Of a DNA stretch of 22,762 nt, positions 15,112-22,707 are shown in pieces. Positions within the stretch are counted from its first letter, which is position 1. The number at the start of each line of letters is the position of its first letter. The stretch is from CBIFVZ01 sp966185765 (GTDB taxonomy: Bacteria; Pseudomonadota; Gammaproteobacteria; Enterobacterales; Enterobacteriaceae), in assembly GCA_966185765.1 (NCBI GenBank), contig CBIFVZ010000063.1, positions 1 to 22,762 on the forward strand, read 5' to 3'. A model generated the notes under the pieces. That model was not told the origin of the DNA, made no database searches, and worked only from the letters and a program-made list of their open reading frames with translations. The translations under genes and the position numbers were made by a program.

Positions 15112-17080
15112 CGACATTTTTTCTGTTTCGGGTTCGTCAGCAGGCGAACAAACTGCACTGCGTTCAATGCAGGAGGTGGCAATGAACTCTCAGGAAGCCA
15201 GCAAGATGCTGCGTACTTATAACATTGCCTGGTGGGGCAACTCGTATTACGACGTGAACGAACTGGGCCATATTACCGTGTGCCCGGACCCGGACCAGCC
15301 AGAAGCGCGCGTTGACCTTGCGCAACTGGTCAAAGCGCGCGAAGCCCAGGGACAGCGTCTGCCAGCGCTGTTTTGCTTCCCGCAGATTCTGCAACACCGC
15401 CTGCGTTCAATTAACGCCGCCTTTCGCCGTGCGCGTGAGTCCTACGGTTATAACGGCGATTATTTCCTGGTATACCCCATCAAGGTCAACCAGCATCGCC
15501 GCGTGATCGAATCGTTGATTCAATCCGGCGAGCCGCTGGGGCTGGAGGCTGGCTCCAAAGCTGAGCTAATGGCCGTGCTGGCTCATGCAGGCATGACCCG
15601 TTCGGTGATTGTCTGTAATGGCTACAAAGACCGTGAATATATTCGCCTGGCCCTGATTGGCGAGAAAATGGGCCACAAAGTCTATCTGGTCATCGAAAAG
15701 ATGACGGAAATCGACGTGGTGCTTGAAGAAGCGGCGCGTCTGAACGTGGTGCCACGCCTGGGGGTACGCGCTCGCCTGGCGTCTCAGGGCTCCGGTAAAT
15801 GGCAGTCCTCCGGCGGTGAAAAATCAAAATTCGGCCTGGCGGCGACGCAGGTGCTACAGCTGGTGGAAAAACTGCGTGCCGCCGATCGTCTGGAAAGCCT
15901 GCAACTGCTCCATTTCCATCTGGGGTCGCAGATGGCCAATATTCGCGATATCGCAACAGGCGTGCGCGAGTCGGCGCGTTTTTACGTTGAGTTGCATAAG
16001 CTGGGCGTAAAAATCCAGTGTTTCGACGTAGGCGGTGGTCTGGGTGTGGATTATGAAGGCACACGCTCGCAGTCTGACTGCTCGGTTAACTACGGCCTGA
16101 ATGAATATGCCAACAACATCATCTGGGCTATTGGCGATGCCTGCGAAGAAAACGGCCTGCCGCACCCAACTGTGATTACCGAGTCCGGGCGAGCCGTTAC
16201 CGCGCACCATACTGTACTCGTGTCTAACGTGATTGGCGTCGAGCGTAACGAATATACCGTTTCCGTGGCACCAGAAGATGATGCGCCGCGAGCGCTCGCG
16301 AGCATGTGGGAAACCTGGCAGGAAATGCACGAACCGGATAACCGTCGTTCGCTGCGCGAATGGCTGCACGACAGCCAGATGGACTTGCACGACATCCACA
16401 CCGGTTACTCAGCAGGCACCTACAGCCTGCAACAGCGTGCCTGGGCCGAGCAGCTGTATCTGAATATGTGCCATGAAATTCAAAAGCAACTCGATCCGTC
16501 CAACCGCGCGCACCGACCGATCATTGACGAGTTGCAGGAGCGTATGGCCGACAAACTGTACGTTAACTTCTCGCTGTTCCAGTCAATGCCGGACGCCTGG
16601 GGGATTGACCAGCTGTTCCCGGTACTGCCGCTGGAAGGGCTGAACCATGCGCCGAGCCGCCGCGCGGTGCTGCTGGATATCACCTGCGATTCCGACGGCG
16701 CTATCGATCACTATGTGGACGGCGACGGTATTGCCACCACTATGCCGCTGCCGGATTATGACCCGGACAACCCGCCGCTGCTGGGCTTTTTCATGGTGGG
16801 TGCGTATCAGGAAATCCTCGGCAACATGCATAACCTGTTTGGCGACACCGAGGCGGTCAATGTCTTTGTGTTTGAAGACGGCAAAGTGGAAGTGGAGCTG
16901 TCCGACGAAGGGGATACGGTTGCAGACATGTTACGTTACGTGCAGCTTGACCCGGACACGCTGCTGACCCGTTTTCGTGACCAGGTTAAACAGACCGGTC
17001 TTGATGGTACGCTTCAGCAGCAGTTCCTTGAGGAGTTTGAGGCAGGACTGTACGGCTACACCTATCTCGAAGACGAGTAA
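15104..17080 (+). CDS. speA: Biosynthetic arginine decarboxylase SpeA
   Basis: This 658-residue PLP enzyme decarboxylates L-arginine to agmatine, the first step of the arginine route to putrescine. It aligns with E. coli SpeA over its full length; the PLP lysine is Lys127 in YPIKVNQHRR, with the glycine-rich VGGGLGVDYEG loop and the C-terminal substrate-site region ITCDSDGAIDHY. The first 26 residues are the least conserved part. A second ATG at 15182 (632-residue form) has a much better ribosome site (AGGAGG) than the ATG at 15104 (GAGG at 15094-15097), so a shorter product is possible; 658 is the E. coli annotation. The start overlaps yqgB. speB follows after 216 bases with a terminator between. 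Confidence 0.98.
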   Translation: MSDDIFSVSGSSAGEQTALRSMQEVAMNSQEASKMLRTYNIAWWGNSYYDVNELGHITVCPDPDQPEARVDLAQLVKAREAQGQRLPALFCFPQILQHRLRSINAAFRRARESYGYNGDYFLVYPIKVNQHRRVIESLIQSGEPLGLEAGSKAELMAVLAHAGMTRSVIVCNGYKDREYIRLALIGEKMGHKVYLVIEKMTEIDVVLEEAARLNVVPRLGVRARLASQGSGKWQSSGGEKSKFGLAATQVLQLVEKLRAADRLESLQLLHFHLGSQMANIRDIATGVRESARFYVELHKLGVKIQCFDVGGGLGVDYEGTRSQSDCSVNYGLNEYANNIIWAIGDACEENGLPHPTVITESGRAVTAHHTVLVSNVIGVERNEYTVSVAPEDDAPRALASMWETWQEMHEPDNRRSLREWLHDSQMDLHDIHTGYSAGTYSLQQRAWAEQLYLNMCHEIQKQLDPSNRAHRPIIDELQERMADKLYVNFSLFQSMPDAWGIDQLFPVLPLEGLNHAPSRRAVLLDITCDSDGAIDHYVDGDGIATTMPLPDYDPDNPPLLGFFMVGAYQEILGNMHNLFGDTEAVNVFVFEDGKVEVELSDEGDTVADMLRYVQLDPDTLLTRFRDQVKQTGLDGTLQQQFLEEFEAGLYGYTYLEDE

Positions 17081-17096
17081 CTACAGGCGTGGACGC

Positions 17097-17125
17097 TTGA
17101 ACCCGGTCATTATTAAGGGGATAAT
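17097..17125 (+). promoter_or_regulatory. Candidate sigma-70 promoter between speA and speB
   Basis: TTGAAC (17097-17102), a 17-bp spacer and GATAAT (17120-17125) match the consensus at 4/6 and 5/6. The start point would be near 17132. The strong hairpin at 17169-17208 lies between it and speB, so it may make a short RNA or an attenuated speB message. Confidence 0.5.
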
Positions 17126-17168
17126 CCGCGCACAGCATCCCCCGGTATGGGGTAATACGTAATCCAGT

Positions 17169-17208
17169 CCCTTCCTCGTCGGGTTAACGACGCGGAAGGG
17201 ATTTTTTT
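17169..17208 (+). terminator. Strong Rho-independent terminator in the speA-speB gap
   Basis: CCCTTCC (17169-17175) plus CGTCG pair with CGACG plus GGAAGGG (17194-17200) around a GGTTAA loop with one T-C mismatch, followed by A and seven Ts. It should end most speA transcripts, leaving speB dependent on read-through or its own promoter. Confidence 0.9.
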
Positions 17209-17296
17209 ATCTCTCTCGTTATTGTTCAGGCTGCGCGGATGCGACAGGGCGGGCATAGCGGGACCATGCGACTCAAACCGATTAAGAGGGCAGACC

Positions 17297-18217
17297 ATGA
17301 GCACCTTAGGCCATCAGTACGATAACTCCTTGGTATCCAACGCTTTTGGTTTTTTACGTTTACCGCTGAATTTCCAGCCGTATGACAGTGACGCTGACTG
17401 GGTCATTACCGGTATTCCATTTGACATGGCGACCTCAGGGCGTGCGGGCAGCCGCCACGGGCCAGGGGCAATCCGCCAGATTTCCACCAACCTGGCATGG
17501 GAACACTGCCGTTTCCCGTGGGATTTCGACATGCGCGAGCGTCTGAACGTGGTGGACTGCGGTGACCTGGTTTATGCCTTTGGCGACGCGCGTGAAATGA
17601 GTCAGAACCTCCAGGCCCATGCTGAACGCCTGCTGGCCTCTGGTAAACGCATGCTCTCTTTTGGTGGCGATCATTTCGTCACACTGCCGTTGCTGCGCGC
17701 TCACGCAAAGCACTTTGGTAAAATGGCGCTGGTGCACTTTGATGCCCACACCGACACCTATTCCAACGGTTGTGAATTTGACCACGGCACCATGTTTTAC
17801 ACCGCGCCAAAAGAAGGGCTGATTGACCCGAATCACTCTGTGCAGATTGGTATTCGTACTGAGTTTGATAAGGATAACGGCTTTACCGTGCTCGGCGCGC
17901 CTGAAGTAAACGATCGCAGCGTTGATGACATTCTGGCGCAGGTGAAGCAGATTGTGGGCGACATGCCGGTTTACCTGACGTTTGACATCGACTGTCTGGA
18001 TCCGGCTCACGCTCCGGGGACCGGAACGCCGGTGATTGGTGGGCTTAGCACTGACCGCGCGCTCAAACTGGTGCGCGGTCTTAAGGATCTTAACATTGTG
18101 GGTATGGACCTGGTGGAAGTTGCACCGGCTTATGACCAGTCCGATATCACGGCACTTGCCGCCGCCACGTTGGCACTGGAAATGCTCTATATCCAGGCCG
18201 CAAAAAAAGGCGAGTAA
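17297..18217 (+). CDS. speB: Agmatinase SpeB
   Basis: This 306-residue di-manganese ureohydrolase of the arginase family hydrolyses agmatine to putrescine plus urea, completing the SpeA route. Metal ligands are all present: His126 in GGDHF, Asp149-x-His151-x-Asp153 in DAHTD, and Asp230/Asp232 in DIDCLD. The sequence is nearly identical to E. coli SpeB throughout. The frame stays open to 17222, but the ATG at 17297 has GAGGG (17286-17290) and gives the exact family length. It shares direction with speA but is separated by a strong terminator. A terminator follows 8 bases after its stop. Confidence 0.98.
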   Translation: MSTLGHQYDNSLVSNAFGFLRLPLNFQPYDSDADWVITGIPFDMATSGRAGSRHGPGAIRQISTNLAWEHCRFPWDFDMRERLNVVDCGDLVYAFGDAREMSQNLQAHAERLLASGKRMLSFGGDHFVTLPLLRAHAKHFGKMALVHFDAHTDTYSNGCEFDHGTMFYTAPKEGLIDPNHSVQIGIRTEFDKDNGFTVLGAPEVNDRSVDDILAQVKQIVGDMPVYLTFDIDCLDPAHAPGTGTPVIGGLSTDRALKLVRGLKDLNIVGMDLVEVAPAYDQSDITALAAATLALEMLYIQAAKKGE

Positions 18218-18225
18218 GGGTGAAC

Positions 18226-18254
18226 CAGGCGGCCTGAGCGCCGCCTGTTTTTTT
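18226..18254 (+). terminator. Rho-independent terminator of speB
   Basis: CAGGCGGC (18226-18233) pairs perfectly with GCCGCCTG (18240-18247) around a 6-nt loop, followed by seven Ts. Confidence 0.9.
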
Positions 18255-18499
18255 ACATTCTACTCCGCTTCACAATATTGCCGCGTTTGTTTTTGTATCT
18301 ACAGCCAGCGTGACTATAGCTTCCCCCCTTTCTTTTTATGTTTTTAAGTCCGTAAGCCGGTTTTTCATAGCTGATTTACCGCCAAAAGCAGCTCAACAAG
18401 CAACGGCCGGGTAACGGCAAAAATTTCCCATAAACGCTGTCTTTCTCCTCTCTTTTTTAACGTCGCGAATAAAGTCGCGTTTTTATTTCCTGCCACACG
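18255..18499. other. Non-coding gap between speB and the chemoreceptor promoter
   Basis: No gene is seen. Near the right end, CGCGA (18464-18468) and TCGCG (18475-18479) followed by five Ts (18480-18484) make a weak terminator-like hairpin just upstream of the sigma-28 promoter. The rest is pyrimidine-rich on the plus strand. Confidence 0.4.
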
Positions 18500-18526
18500 G
18501 CAAGTTTGATGTCTGGGCACCGATAA
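18500..18526 (+). promoter_or_regulatory. Flagellar sigma-28 (FliA) promoter of the chemoreceptor gene
   Basis: GCAAGTTT (18500-18507), exactly 11 bp, then ACCGATAA (18519-18526) match the FliA consensus TAAAGTTT-N11-GCCGATAA at 6/8 and 7/8. It lies 34 bases upstream of the start codon, so the gene should be co-expressed with late flagellar and chemotaxis genes. Confidence 0.85.
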
Positions 18527-18560
18527 CCGTTATGTTGGCAACGCAAAACGGGAAGGAACT

Positions 18561-20138
18561 ATGTTTAAAAAAATGACGGTAATCCGCTGCCTGTTGGCTG
18601 CGCTGTTGTTGTTTGGATTGCTGCAGTTTGTATCTGCAACGTTCTTTTATAAAGCCCTGGAAAGTGACGGTCAGGGCTTCACCGAATTACAGCATCTCAA
18701 TCAGCAACAATCGCTTATTGATGACAGTTGGGCTGCAATGTTACAGACCCGCATTACGCTGAGTCGTGCCTCACTGCGTTTAATGATGCAAAAGCATGAT
18801 CTTGCTACGGACACCAGCGTCACAGAACTTGTAAACAGTGCCTATACCACGCTCAAAGCTGCTGAAGAGGGTATTAATCGCTTCAATCAGGTTGAGCGTA
18901 ACCCACGTCTGAACTCGGCTGTTGTTGATAAAATGCTGGCTGAATTTCGCAGTTACGACCTGGTCCTCAAAGAGTTTGCCCGCATGCTGACACAGGCCGA
19001 TATTGACGGCGTGATTGCCCAGCCCACTCAGCGCCATCAGAACAGCCTGGAAGCGCTTTACAACGCCTATCAGGACGACGTCGATCATGTCTATCAGGTC
19101 GCCAGAGCGGAACTGGAACAGTCAATTCGTTTTGCCCTGGGCATGATGTTTGTGGTCTTCGTGGTTATTGCGTTGGTCATCTGCGCCGTCTGGTTTGGTT
19201 TTCAACATATCCTGCTCAGGCCGCTCAATCAGCTTATTGATAACATTCGCAGCATTGCACGTGGCGATCTGGTGAAAAAAATTGAGGTCGAAGGCACTAA
19301 CGAAATGGGGCAGCTTGCTGCGAGCTTGCGTGAGATGCAGAACTCACTTGTACAGACGGTGTGGGATGTGCGTCTGGGGGCCGATGCCATTTATGCTAAA
19401 TCGGGTGAAATTTCATCAGGAAACAACGATTTATCGGCAAGAACTGAGCAACAGGCTGCGGCGCTTGAGCAAACAGCAGCCAGTATGGAAGAGCTAACCG
19501 CAACGGTTAAACAGAATGCGGATAATGCCGAACGCGCCCGGAAAATGGCGCTCACGGCCTCAGACACCGCACGCCAGGGCGGCCAGGTGGTCGGGGATGT
19601 GGTGTCGACTATGAATGAGCTTGCCAGTAGTTCGCAGAAGATTGCCGACATTACCAGTCTGATTGACGGTATTGCTTTTCAGACCAATATACTGGCGCTG
19701 AATGCCGCTGTTGAAGCTGCGCGCGCTGGCGAGCAAGGACGCGGCTTTGCGGTAGTAGCCAGTGAGGTCAGGAACCTTGCACAGCGTAGTGCCGATGCAG
19801 CAAAACAAATTAAAATCCTGATAGAGGATTCAGTCAGCAAAGTGTCCACGGGTTCTCAGCAGGCTGAAAATGCCGGGGAAACGATGGGCAATATTGTGCA
19901 GGCAATTGACAACGTCAATACAATCATGGGTGAAATCGCCTCGGCGTCGGAAGAACAGAGCCGGGGAATTAGCCAGGTCAGTATTGCTGTGTCAGAAATC
20001 GATACGGTGACACAGCAGAACTCGTCACTGGTACAAGAGTCGGCGGCCTCGGCTGTGGCACTCGAAGAGCAGGCAGAACGTCTTAAGCAGTCTGTCGCGG
20101 TATTCCAGATTGACCGCCGCCACGTTGAGCGCGAGTGA
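18561..20138 (+). CDS. Methyl-accepting chemotaxis protein, Tsr/Tar-like amino-acid receptor
   Basis: This 525-residue inner-membrane chemoreceptor has transmembrane helix 1 at about 6-28, a four-helix periplasmic sensor at about 30-188, helix 2 at about 190-214, HAMP at about 215-268 and a cytoplasmic signalling coiled coil to about 515. The signalling tip IDGIAFQTNILALNAAVEA begins at residue 368 and is nearly invariant. In the sensor, Arg64, Arg69 and Arg73 and the QPTQ motif (Thr156) occupy the same positions as the amino-acid-binding residues of Tar/Tsr, so an amino acid or related ligand is likely (inference). It lacks the C-terminal NWETF pentapeptide that tethers CheR/CheB, ending HVERE, so it behaves like a low-abundance receptor. 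AAGGA precedes the ATG. It stands alone, with its own sigma-28 promoter and terminator. Confidence 0.95.
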   Translation: MFKKMTVIRCLLAALLLFGLLQFVSATFFYKALESDGQGFTELQHLNQQQSLIDDSWAAMLQTRITLSRASLRLMMQKHDLATDTSVTELVNSAYTTLKAAEEGINRFNQVERNPRLNSAVVDKMLAEFRSYDLVLKEFARMLTQADIDGVIAQPTQRHQNSLEALYNAYQDDVDHVYQVARAELEQSIRFALGMMFVVFVVIALVICAVWFGFQHILLRPLNQLIDNIRSIARGDLVKKIEVEGTNEMGQLAASLREMQNSLVQTVWDVRLGADAIYAKSGEISSGNNDLSARTEQQAAALEQTAASMEELTATVKQNADNAERARKMALTASDTARQGGQVVGDVVSTMNELASSSQKIADITSLIDGIAFQTNILALNAAVEAARAGEQGRGFAVVASEVRNLAQRSADAAKQIKILIEDSVSKVSTGSQQAENAGETMGNIVQAIDNVNTIMGEIASASEEQSRGISQVSIAVSEIDTVTQQNSSLVQESAASAVALEEQAERLKQSVAVFQIDRRHVERE

Positions 20139-20258
20139 GATTAAGGCGATGACAGGCTCAGGATTGATGCGAAGCGCTCTGGCATCGGTATGAACAACGA
20201 TTCATATCGATGTATGAAACGCACGCGCAGGTATCAGGGCGAGTCACAGACGAATTCT

Positions 20259-20287
20259 GAGGCCCGATTTATCGGGCCTCTTTGTTT
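20259..20287 (+). terminator. Rho-independent terminator after the chemoreceptor gene
   Basis: GAGGCCCGA (20259-20267) pairs with TCGGGCCTC (20272-20280) around TTTA, followed by TTTGTTT. It lies about 120 bases past the stop codon and shields the CRISPR leader from read-through. Confidence 0.85.
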
Positions 20288-20432
20288 CCTGATGCGACTT
20301 GATGGCTCTCTCTGGATTTGTTGTAACGGCCTGGCGATTTTCAGCCGGGCTTGCCTGTTACTGGCTGGCCGCTTGCTGTTTGCCGATCTGCCGCTGCGAA
20401 CCCTTTTTTTCGGCTTGTTTGTAACGCATTGA
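20288..20432. other. Non-coding spacer between chemoreceptor terminator and CRISPR leader
   Basis: GC-richer than the leader that follows. The only frame through it (about 80 codons from 20190) crosses the terminator and has no ribosome site, so nothing is supported here. Confidence 0.4.
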
Positions 20433-20530
20433 TTTTTAATGATGTAAAAAACCAGGTAAAAAAAAGGGTTTTGAGGATAAAAATGATGCTTTTTATCGTG
20501 TACTCAATAGGATAAGTTGATTTTGCTTCA
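20433..20530 (+). promoter_or_regulatory. Probable CRISPR leader
   Basis: This AT-rich stretch adjoins the first intact repeat on the side opposite the degenerate repeat, as expected of a leader. TTGAGG (20471-20476), 17 bp and TATCGT (20494-20499) form a plausible promoter starting near 20506, about 25 bases before repeat 1. A perfect 8-bp inverted repeat (GATAAAAA 20476-20483, TTTTTATC 20490-20497) overlaps it and may be a protein site. Confidence 0.65.
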
Positions 20531-21451
20531 GTTCACTGCCGTACAGGCAGTTAAGAAGCTGCTGGGCCTGCATCACCACAAAGCCCATTGGTTCACTGCC
20601 GTACAGGCAGTTAAGAAGCCGGCCTGTGGCACCAGATGGACTGGGAATTTGTTCACTGCCGTACAGGCAGTTAAGAAGCCGCGACTCATGGCCTATGTTG
20701 CCAGTAAAGGCGTTCACTGCCGTACAGGCAGTTAAGAAGAAAATTCTGTCGGGCACCATTTGAAGGCGTTTGTTCACTGCCGTACAGGCAGTTAAGAAGT
20801 CAAAGTAATAATGTGACGTTTAAATATTATTGTTCACTGCCGTACAGGCAGTTAAGAAGTGTTATGGAAGTAACGCAACGCACATACGCATGTTCACTGC
20901 CGTACAGGCAGTTAAGAAGAGGGAGTGACAGGAAGAGTTTCAATCGTTCGACGTTCACTGCCGTACTGGCAGTTAAGAAGAAACCATTACCATTTTTTTA
21001 CCTATATCAAATGTTCACTGCCGTACAGGCAGTTAAGAAGTCCATTTCAAATGTACCGCGGTCAATCATGATGTTCACTGCCGTACAGGCAGTTAAGAAG
21101 AGCGTCATTGACTGACTGACCATAAACGCGCTGTTCACTGCCGTACAGGCAGTTAAGAAGATCGTGCGGCCAGGCGGTCGGAATTCCCTTACGTTCACTG
21201 CCGTACAGGCAGTTAAGAAGGCGACTGATGCAGTTGCCATCGCTGTTGCTTCGTTCACTGCCGTACAGGCAGTTAAGAAGAGAGAAAGCTGCTAAACCCG
21301 CAGCTAAAAAGCGTTCACTGCCGTACAGGCAGTTAAGAAGATTGTCGGCAGCAATGGTGCGGACGATATCGCGTTCACTGCCGTACAGGCAGTTAAGAAG
21401 TCGACATCTACTCGTCAAGATTAACTAACCACGTTCACTGCCGTACAGGCA
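20531..21451 (+). CRISPR. Type I-F-like CRISPR array: 15 full repeats, 15 spacers, one truncated terminal repeat
   Basis: Repeats of 28 bases start at 20531, 20591, 20651, 20712, 20772, 20832, 20892, 20953, 21013, 21073, 21133, 21193, 21253, 21313 and 21373; a 19-base partial repeat follows at 21433-21451. Spacers are 32 bases except spacers 3 and 7 (33). The first 20 bases, GTTCACTGCCGTACAGGCAG, hold the Cas6f-type stem CTGCC/GGCAG and match type I-F repeats. The last eight, TTAAGAAG, differ from the usual CTTAGAAA handle. Repeat 8 alone has A to T at 20967, in the loop. The truncated end repeat and the AT-rich left flank fix transcription as left to right. No cas gene is in the window. No spacer visibly matches another part of the window. 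Confidence 0.97.
21433..21451 (+). repeat. Truncated terminal CRISPR repeat within the transporter 3' end
   Basis: It matches repeat positions 1-19 exactly, then diverges. The transporter stop codon (minus-strand TGA, 21437-21435) and its last four codons (PVRQ) lie inside it. GTACAGGC (21443-21450) also pairs with GCCTGTAC (21454-21461), giving an 8-bp hairpin unlike that of full repeats. Confidence 0.85.
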
Positions 21452-22658
21452 ACGCCTGTACTTGCCGCATCTTCAGCAGTAACACGCTGCCAACGAAAAA
21501 CGTCACCAGTTGAGATATTGCCAGTATGGCAAATCCGGAGCTGACTGTGCCAACCCACCCCATAACAGCGCCCATCAGCAGCGGAATAAACGCCGCACAC
21601 AGATTGCCGATGCCATTAATAATGCCGTAGGCGCTGCCTACTGCCTCGCTGCGCGCGTGATGCTGCACGACCACCGGGATAGCCGCGCCCTGCAACCCCC
21701 AGCAGGCGTTCGCCGCCAGTAACCAAAAGGTAAGCCAACCGACTTGCTGGCTCACCATCAGTCCGGCCATGGCGCAGGCGGTGGCACCACCGCCAGCCAC
21801 AAACAGCAGGGGCGCCTGTGCCGGGCGCAGCCGGTCAAGCAACACGCCGCCGAGGTATTTCGAACCGAGGCTTATCAGAAACGGCACTGCCGCCAGCCAG
21901 CCGGTGGCATGCAGGGAAAAACCGTGTTCATCACGCAGCCAGGCTGGTAGCCATGCGGTGTTCCCCCACAGATAGCTCAGGGTAGCGATTTCAATGAGTA
22001 GCATCCAGCCCAGCAACGGCGTGCGCCAGGCGCAGACAAGCGTGGAACGAAATCGCAATCTACTCAGTGGACGTGGATGCGGGCTTCGGGGAATGAAACC
22101 CAGCACCAGCCCACCGCCGAGCAGTATATTCATCAGCGCCAGTGCCAGAAAAGAACCGGTCCAGCCAAAGGCGCTGATAAGCCAGGTGACCAGTGGAAAA
22201 CCTACCGCCAGTCCCAACGACACTCCCAGTGCGCTCACTGCATTTGGTTTACCTAATTCGCGTGGCGCGAAATGATCGTTGATGTAGCGTGTTTTGAGTG
22301 AAAACAACGGTCCTTCTGCCACGCCAAGTGCCAGGCGTGCCAGCAACAGGCCAAACAAGGACCCAAGAAAGGGTGACAAAGCACAGATAAGCGCCCAGAA
22401 AATCACACTGATGAGCAAGGCCTGACGGCAATGGAGTTTACTTTCTAAAACAGGCGTTAGTAAAAGTGCCGAAACGCCGTAGCCAATGAGAAACATGGTC
22501 ATTAATGTTCCTTGTAACAACCTGTTATCATTTAGCCGAAAGTGTAAAGCAAAGTCGGGATTGAGAATCATGACTGAAATATTCACTCGATCCACATAGG
22601 AAATAACAATTAATAAAAGTAACGCGATAACCCCTTGCCATCTTGTGGAAATCATCAT
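21435..22658 (-). CDS. MFS transporter, probable anion:cation symporter (ACS) family
   Basis: This 407-residue, roughly 12-helix inner-membrane permease has the N-terminal motif ISYVDRVNISVM, typical of ACS-family carriers for sugar acids and other organic anions (ExuT/GudP/phthalate-permease relatives). Its second half contains HHARSEAVGSAYGIINGIGN, also usual for the family. The substrate cannot be read from sequence. The frame opens at 22685, but AGGAG (22669-22665) stands 6 bases before ATG 22658, giving the preferred start; the adjacent ATG 22655 is also possible. The 3' end is odd: codons for the final PVRQ and the stop lie in a truncated CRISPR repeat, so the native terminus may have been lost or replaced. 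No sugar-acid catabolic gene adjoins it in the window. Confidence 0.9.
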   Translation of the reverse strand: MMISTRWQGVIALLLLIVISYVDRVNISVMILNPDFALHFRLNDNRLLQGTLMTMFLIGYGVSALLLTPVLESKLHCRQALLISVIFWALICALSPFLGSLFGLLLARLALGVAEGPLFSLKTRYINDHFAPRELGKPNAVSALGVSLGLAVGFPLVTWLISAFGWTGSFLALALMNILLGGGLVLGFIPRSPHPRPLSRLRFRSTLVCAWRTPLLGWMLLIEIATLSYLWGNTAWLPAWLRDEHGFSLHATGWLAAVPFLISLGSKYLGGVLLDRLRPAQAPLLFVAGGGATACAMAGLMVSQQVGWLTFWLLAANACWGLQGAAIPVVVQHHARSEAVGSAYGIINGIGNLCAAFIPLLMGAVMGWVGTVSSGFAILAISQLVTFFVGSVLLLKMRQVQALPVRQ

Positions 22659-22707
22659 TTTTATCTCCTGGCGTAAATGTGACATTGCTTACCTGGAAAA
22701 ATTTAAA

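Noticed and set aside
17222..17296. A 25-residue N-terminal extension of SpeB
   Set aside because: The ATG at 17297 has GAGGG and gives the exact 306-residue family length with correct metal-ligand numbering.
20190..20432. An 80-codon frame after the chemoreceptor gene
   Set aside because: It crosses the terminator hairpin at 20259-20280 and lacks a ribosome site.
20493..21428. Proteins with repeated LLNCLYGSE, FLTACTAVN or SLPYRQLR units
   Set aside because: These are translations of the CRISPR repeat in several frames, not a repeat protein family.
20531..21451. Tn7-like CRISPR-associated transposon (type I-F3)
   Set aside because: No tnsA, tnsB, tnsC, tniQ or transposon end is visible, and the array has regular 32-base spacers. 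Only a wider genome view could reopen this.
22659..22685. Nine-residue N-terminal extension of the MFS transporter
   Set aside because: AGGAG lies 6 bases before ATG 22658, inside the proposed extension, so the shorter start is preferred.
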